From positions 70,007 to 82,514 of the forward strand of contig NWUY0300009320.1 of NCBI GenBank assembly GCA_004151065.3: DNA of 12,508 bases, read 5' to 3'. The position numbers and the translations under genes were made by a program. Position 1 is the first letter of the stretch. Each line of letters opens with the position of its first letter. Shown piece by piece: positions 1 through 8,620 of this stretch. The notes below the pieces were generated by a model that ran no database searches, had not been told where the DNA came from, and saw nothing but the letters and a program-made list of their open reading frames with translations. Origin of the DNA: Larix sibirica (taxonomy: Eukaryota > Streptophyta > Pinopsida > Pinales > Pinaceae).

Positions 1-26
1 CACACACACACACACACACACACACA
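1..26. repeat. (CA)13 microsatellite
   Basis: An uninterrupted CA dinucleotide run opens the window and may extend beyond its left edge. On the minus strand it is a TG run lying beyond the 3' end of LINE A. It could be the tail of that element or an unrelated microsatellite; the window edge prevents a decision. Confidence 0.97.
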
Positions 27-378
27 TATTTCAAGGGAACAAATCAATATGTTTATATTTTCAAGATACAAAACGAAATATACATTGGATTGCCCTTCTC
101 AGGCTCTATTCAGATTGTCTAGTACCTTGTCTAACCATACTATGTTGCAACACTATCATATAGTATCCCTGCTTTCATAAGGAATATTTTGTCTATCCAT
201 CCCTTAACAAAAATATAGGACAAAATTAGGCTATCCCAACCTCTATGATCGATCATTTCATGTAAACCCCATCGACTACATTCCATAATCTAGACTTTCT
301 AAAAGACAGTTCTAAATTGAAATGCCTTATAAGCATACACAAGCCTAACTAGTGGAAATTTAAAACAAAGTATAGTTT
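27..378 (-). other. probable 3' UTR of LINE A, no gene
   Basis: No coding similarity is visible on either strand. It lies directly downstream (minus strand) of the RNase H end, so it is most simply the 3' untranslated region of LINE A. No poly-T run marks the 3' terminus, so part of it may instead be flanking DNA. Confidence 0.45.
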
Positions 379-431
379 GTGGATGCCTGGAAGGAGCCCC
401 CTCAGTATTTTGATTCGAGCAAGATCCCCTC

Positions 432-1130
432 CTACACATTCATAGCCTCTTTTGAAAGGTCGTCTACTTGTGTATTATATTCTCTAAATATAATAGTACA
501 GGTAATGTCATCAAAAGAGACCATTACCTCTTTGATTTGGTCCAAGATAGGAGCCAAAACCAAATTCTCCACCTTGTTTTTATTATTTGCCCAGTCATTA
601 ACAAATTTTGAGTCACCCATCACCTGTAGAGTTTTCATGCCTCTTATCTTAATTTCTCTTTACAAAATCCATAATGCTAGGAACTCATCTCTGTTAGTGG
701 TACCTATGTCAGTTCCAAATTTTAAACTAAAATGGTGAGAGGAATCTTTGTATAATATTTCCCCTACTCCATACTCCACAAGAACCCCTTTGCGAGCTCC
801 ATCGAAATAACCCCAAGGTTTGTAAAAGTCAACGCTTGGCATTAGAAGCATCCTTTGACTCTTCTCATTAGGGCCCCACTTATGTTCCTGAATAGACATT
901 CTGATTTTGTGAGCCAACAAAGCAATGGTGGATTCCTTCCCTTCAAACAACATCAACTTCCTAACCCACCATATCCATTGCACACAAATAAGAGGTAATA
1001 CCCAATAGAATTTTGCATCCTTATATATTAACCATTCCCGTATACAATCAACCAAGTTAGTCGTGTTCCACATGTCTATTGAACCAATCCCATGTGTTAT
1101 TTCCTTCCAAACTTCCTTAGTAAAAGCACA
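432..1130 (-). pseudogene. LINE A ORF2: RNase H domain, frameshifted
   Basis: This is the C-terminal RNase H of ORF2, which in plant L1 elements removes RNA from the RNA:DNA hybrid. One frame (660-1073) carries WGYFDGA (first Asp, residue 91 of that frame) and NRDEFLALW (Glu, residue 130). A second frame (432-638) carries VMGDSK (Asp, residue 9) and the terminal TQVDDLSKEA (Asp, residue 59). All four acidic active-site positions are therefore still present, but on opposite sides of a frameshift between 638 and 660. The first frame is open upstream of its Met at 1073 into CAFTKEVW, the end of the zf-RVT region, so that Met is not a real start. The plus-strand reading frame over the same bases is a shadow. 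Not functional as it stands. Confidence 0.9.
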
Positions 1131-1700
1131 TGATACAAAAAAGATATTTTACAAAGAATACATCACCCAAGCCCATCCAACTCCTCTTTTTCCAATTATC
1201 CCACGTTAGTAATTTTTTTTGCTAAGGCCAACCTTGATAGAATCCTAGTTTTAAGTGGGTCAGGCATCTTCTACACCAGTCCCCACCGCCATTCTTTGCC
1301 TACAGGTCTTTCTTCCTTGACAATAGTTGCATATCAAAATTTGGCTATGGCTATGAATCTACCTGTAGTTGTGCTTTTGGACCAACACAAGGGGTCCCAA
1401 TAATTAAATAATCTAACAACATTGTGGTTGATATTATGGATGTACTGGCTCCACTCTTATGCTATTCCATTATCCAAATCGAGATATTCAATAGTCACCC
1501 ATCCTTGAGACCAAGCATTATTGTTCATCTGAACATCAACATCCTTGAGGTGGTAAAACCCATTTGCACGAAGAATTTCAAGGAGGGATTATGATGACTT
1601 GAAGTTACCTTTAGCCCCCATCCATGTATCCTCCCCTATCCTGAATTTCCTACCATTTCCTATCTTCCAAACAATCCATTTTCCTACCATTGCACTAACC
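1080..1700 (-). pseudogene. LINE A ORF2: zf-RVT connecting region, degraded
   Basis: Between reverse transcriptase and RNase H the minus strand translates, across several frames, to the zf-RVT zinc-binding region seen in plant LINEs. Recognisable pieces are WKIGNGRKFRIGEDTWMG near 1620-1680, LALAKKIT followed by DNWKKRSWMG near 1170-1240, the pair CILC at 1151-1162, and CAFTKEVW just before the RNase H frame. At least two frameshifts and several stops break it up. The role of zf-RVT in retrotransposition is poorly known; assignment rests on its position and on these conserved words. Confidence 0.8.
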
Positions 1701-1765
1701 AAGGCTCTCCACACAATAGAACACCCTTGTGTTTCTTTCCTTTTAGTTCTAAACTAATTTTCAAG

Positions 1766-3056
1766 TTAGATACCCTTCAAGTATATTATTTTCATAACCT
1801 TGCCCCAAATACCATCGTTGAATACAAGCCTCCATAAATTGTATGTTGCCAATGCCAAGTTAAAGAGATGAATGTTCTTTAGGCCCCATCCACCTAAAGC
1901 TTTCGAGGTAGAAATCCCAAACCATTTAACCATAGGTATACCTTCCTTAAGTCTTTTCCATGTCCATTGGAAACTATAACATGTTTTGCTTGTTTTGTTT
2001 AAATTTCCAATAGGATTTTTTGTGATTGACATCCAATAGACTAAAATGCTCTAAAAAATAGACTAAATTAGAACCAATCGACCTCCCCTAGATAGCCATA
2101 AGTGGACCCAAACTAAAATTCCTACTTCTGATTTCTTGAACAACCATAGCCAATCGTTGTACTGATATCCACTTGGCTTCAAATGAAAACCCAAGTATGT
2201 AATTCATTGATCCAACTCATTAATCTCCATGGGAAACAATTGTTCTACCTGGAATTTCAACTCCTCTACTGAGGCATTAATCATGATTTTGGATTTTTGC
2301 ATGTTAATTTGCATCATTATAGCATTACAGAAGAAGTCCAATAGTTCCTTAATTACTTGTATTTCTTGAAATGTGCCCAACCCAAAAACAAACAAGTCCT
2401 TGACAAAGAGAAGGTGGTTTAAAATTACTAAATTTTTCCTATTAATCCCTTTAAGGACCCCACTCTTTCTAGCATCTTTTATCAATATACTCAAGTCTTC
2501 TGCCACTAACAAGAAAAGGAAAGGGGATAGCGAACAACCTTGCCTTAAACCCCTTTAAGTCGTGAAGAAACATGAAGGAGCACCATTAATCAACACTACA
2601 AAGATACCAATGCAAGGCATGCCATTATCCAATTGACAGTATGAACTCCCATACCCAACTATAATAGATTTAATCTTAGAAACAAGCAGTTCACTCAGTC
2701 ATAGTCATTGGACAAGTTAATTTTCAAAATACTTGAAGCATGTTTTAGAGCTTTGATTGAGTGCATGCCCTCTTGTTTTGTGGCTACAACATCATGAATG
2801 TGCCTATTAGAAATCCAAATTGATCCTCTGAAATAATACCTGAGAAAATACCTCTCAATTTGTTAGCAATTGTCTTAGAGATGAGCTTGTAAAGTAAATT
2901 ACATAAATAAATTGGCATGTAATCCTTAGACGTGACAACACATTGATGTTTTGGAATGAGAGCAATAAATGTTGAGTTAATAGCCCCCAAAACATTCCCA
3001 AAAACCCTATATTCCTCAATCACTTTTACTAGACAATATTTCAAGGGATCATGGAA
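1766..3056 (-). pseudogene. LINE A ORF2: reverse transcriptase, catalytic residues lost
   Basis: The reverse transcriptase copies the LINE RNA at the nicked target. In order on the minus strand: INSTFIALIPK and the YLCNLLYKLISKTIANKL block (2784-3044), a motif A region (2698-2727), FVVLINGAPS then RGLRQGCSLSPFLFL (motif B, with a TAA stop just before it, about 2520-2610), motif C (2396-2407), and the thumb with SGYQYNDW, then GGWGLKNIHLFN in the frame 1766-2032. Motif A reads LKINLSNDYD, so the first catalytic Asp is Asn. Motif C reads FVKD instead of FVDD. Together with at least three stops or frame changes this shows an inactive enzyme. The start is not a true start; ORF2 begins at the endonuclease. 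Confidence 0.93.
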
Positions 3057-3640
3057 GCCTAGGTATAATTCTATCGATAGCTCATTTAGGACTGGGTTGT
3101 GTTCATGTCTTCACCTATGAGGCTGGGAACTAGTTCGATAATCCTCATGATCTCTCCAATTTTTGCCTCTTCGTGATTGGTAAAGAGAGATCTGAAATGT
3201 GCCTTGCTTGACTATGCTTTCTCCTTGAATGACCTTGTCATTTCTCCATTAGCATGCCTAACCACCCATATGGTATTTGTCTGCTTCCTAGGATTTGAGA
3301 ATTTGAGAAACACATTGGTGTTATTGTCCCCTTCTTGCAGCCATAGCGCTATACTTTTCAGTCTCTAAGCAATCTCCTCCTTATCTAAAATCTATTTTTT
3401 TTACTTCAAGTACTTTAAGAAGCTTAGCTTCCTCTTCAGAAAAAAATACTAGCATCATTATGACAGCAAAGGGCTCAAATACTATTTTCCACTTCTCTTA
3501 CGATTGTAATATTTTTATCATCCATAGCTTTTTCCCATCATTTCATTGCCCCTTTAATCCTTAGAATATTGTCAACAAATTGTTTCATAACAAATTCTCC
3601 TTCTTCCAAGTTCACGAGTATCCACTTATGATATTATCAT
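3057..3640 (-). pseudogene. LINE A ORF2: spacer between endonuclease and reverse transcriptase
   Basis: Plant L1 ORF2 proteins have a few hundred poorly conserved residues here. The end nearest the RT reads NELSIELYLGFHDPLKYCL across the start of the 2784-3044 frame, matching the usual run-in to RT. The rest is broken by stops and shows no catalytic motif. The plus-strand frame at 3177-3368 has no features of a real gene and is treated as a shadow. Confidence 0.6.
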
Positions 3641-4402
3641 CTATCTAAAATATTCCTCTAGTAACCATGAATGATTAAATTTTAAAGGACATGGGAGCTT
3701 CCTTTCCTCCTTTTCCTTCTTCAAAAAAATCGGCAGATGATATGATAAGGCCCCAAAACCGACCCAATATTTAGTAAGATAACTATCAAAAAGGAAGACC
3801 TCTACCACCAAAAACTTGTAAGTAGTTTGATATGCCCTCCCTCCCTCATCTAACATTCATCTAGGTGGGATTTAATTTCATAGGTTCCATATTGACAAGT
3901 TGATTGCTCCCAAAAAGATGTGCAAAGTAATCCTAAAGAGGGACTTGCCTTCCAGACTCCCCCCAAATTTCTCTAGTGGAAACTATTAGGTTTAGATCCC
4001 CTCTTAAAATCATATTATTGTCCCAAGAATCCCCAACTCCTCTAGATTTTCCCAAAAGGTCTTCCTCTCTAAATATGGACCATATACATTCAAAATTTCC
4101 AGGTTCTTACCTATTTCCTTCACGGTAAGCTCAACCAATATCTCTAAGCTCATTAAATATGTAGAGATAGGATCGAAGCTATGGTTCAAGGTAGTTACTA
4201 AACCACCAAAAATGCCTTACAACATCTAGTGACCAAAATGTCCAGTCTTTTAGGAAAATATTTGAGACCCCTAACGCCTTCTTGCTTAAGCACGTCATCT
4301 CTTGATTCATAATCAAATCTATTTTAGCACACTATAATATCTTCAGGGATTGTAATTTATGAGTGCCTCTAACCCCCTGACATTTAAGGAGAGGAGGATC
4401 AT
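3640..4402 (-). pseudogene. LINE A ORF2: apurinic-type endonuclease, degraded
   Basis: This is the N-terminal endonuclease of ORF2 (exonuclease/endonuclease/phosphatase fold), which nicks the target DNA. The likely ORF2 start is the Met at 4402, reading MILLSLNVRG as in the usual SWNIRG start. Other signatures are NQEMT (catalytic Glu codon at 4299-4301), ILNVYGPY (NVYGPY at 4073-4090), GDLN (3990-4001, for the usual GDFN), and SYHLPI (SYH at 3737-3745) for the usual SDH motif, followed by FNHSWL. The Asp of SDH is Tyr. Several stops and frame changes separate the motifs. The longest intact stretch is 3641-3856. Confidence 0.87.
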
Positions 4403-4582
4403 TTAGGAACCTTGGATTGGGCTTCTCTCGCTCTAAGGACCCTGCGAATAGTAGTATGTTCCCCTCCCTAAGTTATTTTTTTGCTACTAATTTAGCCAAT
4501 GAAATGTGGGAATTCCTACCTATAGTTGAAGGAGGTCCTCTATATATCGCTAGCCCCCCTTCTAACCCCCCAATATTCTACT

Positions 4583-5059
4583 TTATTTCCACCTTGATCT
4601 AAGAAGATAAGAGGAGACGATTCCAGGCTTCTTCTCATCATACCATTGAGTGGCCACAAGAGAGTCATCTAGTATGCTAAGTAGTTCAGGCATTCCAACT
4701 TCATTACCTGAGACAAAGGGTTCTACTCTAACACCACCAATCATGTCCCACCTGCCTTCCTTCTCGACTGGTAAAGAAAAGTTCTCCAAGGTTCAAGGAT
4801 TACAAGGACTCAGTCCTTTTTCCTTATTATGATAGGGCAAGAAGGCCTCACTCCTTTGGTAATCCCTAACCAACTCCAATGACACAAGAGTATCCAAACC
4901 CTCCAAAAAACCTAACCCATGTTCATTATTTGAAAAGCACGGGGATGAAGCAATCATATTCTTACCATTTAATGAGTTTGATGCAAAAGTCTCAACCTCT
5001 GCTCTTTTCATTCCTAGTTGACTAAATGGTCTCACCCTAGCTCCCCCTCTTCTAAACAT
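4583..5059 (-). pseudogene. LINE A ORF1: C-terminal linker region
   Basis: Two minus-strand frames (4793-5059 and 4583-4789) lie between the zinc knuckle and the endonuclease. They have no recognised domain. Plant L1 ORF1 proteins commonly have a long, variable tail after the knuckle, so by position these are the decayed ORF1 C-terminus. The true junction with ORF2 falls between 4583 and 4402. Overlapping plus-strand frames are shadows. Confidence 0.5.
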
Positions 5060-5174
5060 TCAACCATTTCCAAATGGTCCATAACCCCCTTGTATAACTC
5101 TAAATCCTTCACAGCGGACCCCCCTTTTTAACCCATATTTTCTTCGACTTAGGTTGATCACATACCCCTACTTG

Positions 5175-5216
5175 ACAATCTCCCCGAAGATGACCTACTG
5201 CCCTACACCAATTACA
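5175..5216 (-). pseudogene. LINE A ORF1: CCHC zinc knuckle
   Basis: The minus strand reads CNWCRAVGHLRGDC, a perfect CX2CX4HX4C zinc knuckle, the nucleic-acid-binding motif of retrotransposon gag-like proteins. It directly follows the DUF4283-like region, the usual order in plant LINE ORF1. All four zinc ligands are intact although the surrounding frame is interrupted by stops. The motif is too short to stand as a separate gene. Confidence 0.92.
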
Positions 5217-5264
5217 TCTAAAAGGCATCCTTCAATAATCCATCTTTTGTGTAAATGATATTCA

Positions 5265-5714
5265 ACCCCAATCTATGTCCAAATCTGCAAGTAACCCCTC
5301 CCTAGGGTCCAATTCCACTAATACATGTGCCATCTTCTTGTACACCCTCTCCTCCCATACATCTACTAAAGCCACAAAATGTCCTAACAAGTTCCTCGCC
5401 TTCTCTAGGATATCTTCCCTCTACAACTCCCATGGAAAACCTCGAAGCATTACTATCTTTTTTAATATGAAATTGTTTGCTTCGAGGGTCAATTATGGGC
5501 AACAATTTCTTGAGACAAAGACCCGAGGGCCCCCAAGCACAATCTCGCTATAATAGTTGTAAGTAATCCTCCTTTGAATTGAGAATAAAGCTTATCCAAT
5601 CCCTAAGCATAATGTAGAAGGTGGGCATATAACCCAACATTGGAACCCAGTTCTTAGCTATCCACTCCCTTAATGTCCTACTCTCACATGTTTCCCCATG
5701 AAGCATCCAACAAG
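5265..5714 (-). pseudogene. LINE A ORF1: DUF4283-like gag region, frameshifted
   Basis: Read across frames on the minus strand this matches the DUF4283 pattern of plant LINE gag-like proteins: ALVGCFMGK (near 5697-5720), then TLREWIAKNWVPMLGYMP, then CAWGPSGLCLKKLLPIIDP, then VMLRGFPWEL, then LLGHFVALVDVW and AHVLVELDPREGLL, ending at DIDWG (5265-5279). At least two frameshifts and two stops are needed. The longest uninterrupted frame here (5302-5505) follows the coding frame only at its beginning; most of it is out of frame. The family's presumed role is RNA binding in the retrotransposition particle. Confidence 0.78.
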
Positions 5715-5792
5715 TGCTATGTCCACCAAGTATTCCACCTTCTTCATCTACACATCATGCCCTAAAATCATTCTTACTTTTTCCACTTTACT

Positions 5793-6176
5793 TCACATGC
5801 ATTTCTTCTTTCGAATCTTCCTTTGCACAGCTTCCCCAAGCTCTACATCTCCCCCTTTTCTATCTCCTTCCTTCATCCAATTACCCTTGAGTGTATCCTC
5901 CTTAACAGGATCCTCCAAGACCCTAGAAGTCTCTAATGGGTTCTCCACAAGTTGCACTCTGGACAACGGATTCTCAGGAAAGGGTTTGTCAATGCTAGTA
6001 AGGTATTCTTCTACACCATAATTTTGATGCTCTTGTTGTACATATGCATTGTCCATGTGATAGCCTTTTATGAATTTTGAATCTCCCCAAAGGGATGCCA
6101 ATTCTTTGCATATGCGAAAAGTGGACACCGGACTATGGGATCCTTCCCCATAATCCACTATATCAAATTCCACCAT
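5793..6176 (-). pseudogene. LINE A ORF1: N-terminal segment
   Basis: A 127-codon open frame begins with ATG at 6176, right after the presumed 5' leader, so it is the best candidate for the ORF1 start. It is rich in Glu, Lys and Asp, ending in a basic stretch (QRKIRKKK). No domain is recognised in it. The continuation toward the DUF4283-like region is in other frames. The plus-strand frame 5698-6021 is its shadow. Confidence 0.55.
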
Positions 6177-6320
6177 AGTTCTCCCCTAAAAATTAAACCC
6201 ATCCTAATGAAAGTGTGACTTGCAAAAACCCTAGAAAGTTCACCATTAAAGTCTCTTCCTTTGTTCTCATCAATCTAGATCAATACTCCCTCTCCCTCTC
6301 CCTCTCTCTCTCTCTCCCCT
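6177..6320 (-). other. probable 5' leader of LINE A
   Basis: Non-coding sequence upstream (minus strand) of the ORF1 ATG at 6176. It contains AGGGTTTTTGC and ends in a purine tract (GA repeats on the minus strand, 6286-6319). In LINEs this region would contain an internal promoter, but no specific element can be shown here. Confidence 0.5.
6286..6319. repeat. pyrimidine tract, (CTCTCC)n to (CT)n
   Basis: Plus strand is a run of CTCCCT units passing into CT dinucleotides; minus strand is GA-rich. It lies exactly at the inferred 5' end of LINE A. Confidence 0.9.
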
Positions 6321-6333
6321 TGAATATATGAAT

Positions 6334-6986
6334 GTGAAGTCAATTAACCTATAAATTATAATAGCAACAAATAAACCCAAAAAAATTGATTAAATTTGAA
6401 TTTATGATCTATAACTTCAACAATATTTCTTAAATGAATGACTTCACTTATTAAATTAACCATTAAAATTGATATACCCTATATTAGATTCCACAACTAC
6501 CTAATATATGCATACCACACTTTGAAAATAAAATTCCCTTAAATTCAATAATATTTTCAATCATATGATGGATAATATGAAGTACATTCAAAATGGAAAA
6601 TTGCATCGAATTATTCGATGGTCCCTAGGCAAATGCTAGTGCCTAGACAAAAATAAAGCAACCGGAAAAAGTAAGAGTCACATTAGTTTCCATCTACACA
6701 TTCGATGCGGGGCCATCTTGGTTAAATCCGTACTAAAATGATGACCATAGTGAATATCCAGAATTTGGTTCGAGTAAAACAAGGCTGTCTAAAATCATTC
6801 ATCATTCCTCGTTAGAAAGATAATAGAGGATCTTATGTTTTAAAATCATGCTTCTTCCTCGACGTCTTTACTCATAAGTATGGCCTACATCTTCTTTTTG
6901 CAAATAAGAATTATGACAATCAACATGGAAGCATCTACCATTCTTTTTGCATATAAGAATTATGACAATCAACATGGAAGCATCTA
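6334..6986. repeat. 653-bp direct repeat, copy 1
   Basis: Identical, as far as I can compare by eye, to 6988-7640, with only an N between them. It holds no coding frame of note. It includes two small inverted repeats (CATCGAA/TTCGATG at 6604-6620, and CTAGGC/GCCTAG at 6625-6646) and ends with a 49-bp tandem repeat. No gene or known element is recognised. Confidence 0.97.
6892..6986. repeat. 49-bp tandem repeat (about 2 units), copy 1
   Basis: Unit 1 is 6892-6940; unit 2 runs 6941-6986, where it is cut short by the N at 6987. The units begin TTCTTTTTGCA and share the core AATTATGACAATCAACATGG with one mismatch over the compared length. The same pair recurs at 7546-7643. Confidence 0.93.
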
Positions 6987-6987
6987 N
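6987..6987. other. single ambiguous base (N) at a duplication junction
   Basis: This N lies exactly between the two identical 653-bp copies. This is the pattern expected when two overlapping contig ends are joined without merging. Confidence 0.9.
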
Positions 6988-7640
6988 GTGAAGTCAATTA
7001 ACCTATAAATTATAATAGCAACAAATAAACCCAAAAAAATTGATTAAATTTGAATTTATGATCTATAACTTCAACAATATTTCTTAAATGAATGACTTCA
7101 CTTATTAAATTAACCATTAAAATTGATATACCCTATATTAGATTCCACAACTACCTAATATATGCATACCACACTTTGAAAATAAAATTCCCTTAAATTC
7201 AATAATATTTTCAATCATATGATGGATAATATGAAGTACATTCAAAATGGAAAATTGCATCGAATTATTCGATGGTCCCTAGGCAAATGCTAGTGCCTAG
7301 ACAAAAATAAAGCAACCGGAAAAAGTAAGAGTCACATTAGTTTCCATCTACACATTCGATGCGGGGCCATCTTGGTTAAATCCGTACTAAAATGATGACC
7401 ATAGTGAATATCCAGAATTTGGTTCGAGTAAAACAAGGCTGTCTAAAATCATTCATCATTCCTCGTTAGAAAGATAATAGAGGATCTTATGTTTTAAAAT
7501 CATGCTTCTTCCTCGACGTCTTTACTCATAAGTATGGCCTACATCTTCTTTTTGCAAATAAGAATTATGACAATCAACATGGAAGCATCTACCATTCTTT
7601 TTGCATATAAGAATTATGACAATCAACATGGAAGCATCTA
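6988..7640. repeat. 653-bp direct repeat, copy 2
   Basis: Perfect second copy at an offset of 654 from copy 1. It continues directly into unique sequence at 7641, whereas copy 1 is joined on its left to LINE A. No gene is recognised in it. Confidence 0.97.
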
Positions 7641-7643
7641 CTA
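7546..7643. repeat. 49-bp tandem repeat, two complete units
   Basis: Units 7546-7594 and 7595-7643 differ at two positions by eye. Here the second unit is complete, unlike in copy 1 where the N interrupts it three bases before the end. Confidence 0.94.
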
Positions 7644-7748
7644 TCAAGTAGGATCATCCTATATTTTGTTGTGTGCATATCTTTAATCAATTTAATTATC
7701 CTTTATTTAATTTTGGTATAGTTTTTTAGTTAGAAGTTATAGTTTCTA

Positions 7749-7798
7749 GAGTTTCGAACCGGTGACCTAACACAAGGAGTGCCTTAACAGTACATCCA
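7749..7798 (-). mobile_element. tRNA-like (SINE-like) head with pol III A and B box candidates
   Basis: On the minus strand, TGGATGTACTGTTAAGGC (7781-7798) resembles the A box of tRNA-derived plant SINEs. It is followed at tRNA-like spacing by GGTTCGAAACT (7750-7760), close to the B box consensus GGTTCGANNCC. The T-stem does not pair properly, so it is not an intact tRNA gene. A SINE body would lie below 7749, but no clear tail or target-site duplication was found. A fragment of a tRNA pseudogene is the alternative. Confidence 0.5.
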
Positions 7799-7824
7799 TT
7801 CACCGTCTATTATACGCCTTGTGG

Positions 7825-7825
7825 N
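7825..7825. other. single ambiguous base (N)
   Basis: A lone N within GTGGNATAAG. Unlike the one at 6987 it is not flanked by duplicated sequence. It may mark a contig join or a single uncalled base. Confidence 0.85.
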
Positions 7826-7854
7826 ATAAGAGGTCAACGGTTTTTCCAAGAACA

Positions 7855-7997
7855 CCAGGAAATCCACATGCAATTAAAAATATATCAGTCGGACCTTTTG
7901 AATTGAATATCATAAACAAAAGCATGCCAGGCAATCCACATGCAATCACAAATATATCAGCTGGACCTTTTGAATTTAATATCAGAAACAAAACATG
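7855..7997. repeat. 72-bp tandem repeat, two units
   Basis: Units 7855-7926 and 7927-7997 differ by about seven substitutions and one single-base gap. Because 72 is a multiple of three, open frames run through both units on both strands (7819-8043 plus, 7800-8021 minus). No start context, homology or codon bias supports either, and the substitutions change amino acids freely, so I do not call a gene. Confidence 0.93.
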
Positions 7998-8043
7998 CCA
8001 TTCTTTGAGACCTGCCATCAAAGATCTTGAAAATTCGGATTGA

Positions 8044-8326
8044 CAATGGAAGTGTTACTTTATTATAAAAATTATTTACCTTGTTTTTAATCTATACGTG
8101 TTTTGAAGCTATCATGTCATCTCAATCTAAAGGATGGCCGAGTAATAGTGGCTACAATACCCACTTAAAGTCGTGAATGCCAAATCCACACCATGATCAA
8201 CATTTGATCTGTTTACATGCTTCCCATACCAACAACCAAACAGGTGTTAATACCATTGGTTTCTACGACCAACTTCAAAAGCTTCAGATGCGGACAGGTC
8301 ATATGCATAATAAAACTTAATTCAAA
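8044..8326. other. unique sequence, nothing recognised
   Basis: Moderately AT-rich sequence with stops in all frames. No RNA gene, terminal repeat or coding similarity is visible to me. Confidence 0.6.
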
Positions 8327-8390
8327 GAAAAAATAATACACTGACATCAAAATCGGCAGAAAAAATTATTTACTGACATCGAAATGGGCA
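8327..8390. repeat. 32-bp tandem repeat, two units
   Basis: Units 8327-8358 and 8359-8390 share GAAAAAAT, CTGACATC and AAAT.GGCA, with about five mismatches. Confidence 0.85.
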
Positions 8391-8452
8391 CTACAACCTA
8401 GACATGTTTTGGAATTTAAATAACCTTTTATGATGACGGGAGCATGCAGCCC

Positions 8453-8620
8453 AGGTCTGGGAAGGGATTCTCGAGGCATACGTCAGTTTCTACAAACCAA
8501 TCGAACTGCAACAACATAACATTTCCATTTAATGCTAGGTCCGAGAAGGGATTCTCGAGGCATAAGTAAGTTTCTGCAAACCAATCAAACTGCAACAACC
8601 TAACAACTCCATTTAATGCT
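8453..8620. repeat. 84-bp tandem repeat, two units
   Basis: Units 8453-8536 and 8537-8620 align without gaps with nine mismatches by eye (about 89% identity). The shared core is AAGGGATTCTCGAGGCATA and both units end TTTAATGCT. No coding function is apparent. Confidence 0.95.

Larger units (their letters stand above)
27..6320 (-). mobile_element. LINE A: near full-length, decayed plant L1-type non-LTR retrotransposon
   Basis: On the minus strand the order is GA-rich leader, gag-like ORF1 with a CCHC knuckle, endonuclease, reverse transcriptase, zf-RVT and RNase H. This is the standard layout of plant L1-clade LINEs, which copy themselves by target-primed reverse transcription. The recognisable span of about 6 kb is close to a full-length element. 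Each domain is readable only by switching frames and reading through stops, so this is a dead copy. The 5' limit is placed at the end of the pyrimidine tract near 6320. The 3' limit is uncertain: coding homology ends near 432, there is no clear poly(A) tail (poly-T on the plus strand), and the region down to 27 is assumed to be 3' UTR. No target-site duplication could be identified. Confidence 0.92.

Noticed and set aside
379-738. 119-codon plus-strand open frame
   Set aside because: It lies opposite the LINE A RNase H, which has clear motifs on the minus strand; the plus frame has none.
5698-6021. 107-codon plus-strand open frame rich in Ser and Pro
   Set aside because: It is the antisense of the Glu/Lys-rich ORF1 N-terminus; its composition follows from that, and no domain is seen.
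6604-6646. Two small inverted repeats as transposon ends or a CRISPR-like repeat
   Set aside because: They are adjacent, unrelated in sequence, and have no regular spacing or target duplication.
6740-6800. Possible box C/D snoRNA (an ATGATGA C-box-like word at about 6738)
   Set aside because: No CTGA D box follows at suitable spacing and no terminal stem is visible.
7749-7830. Intact tRNA gene
   Set aside because: A and B box-like words are present but the T-stem and acceptor stem do not pair.
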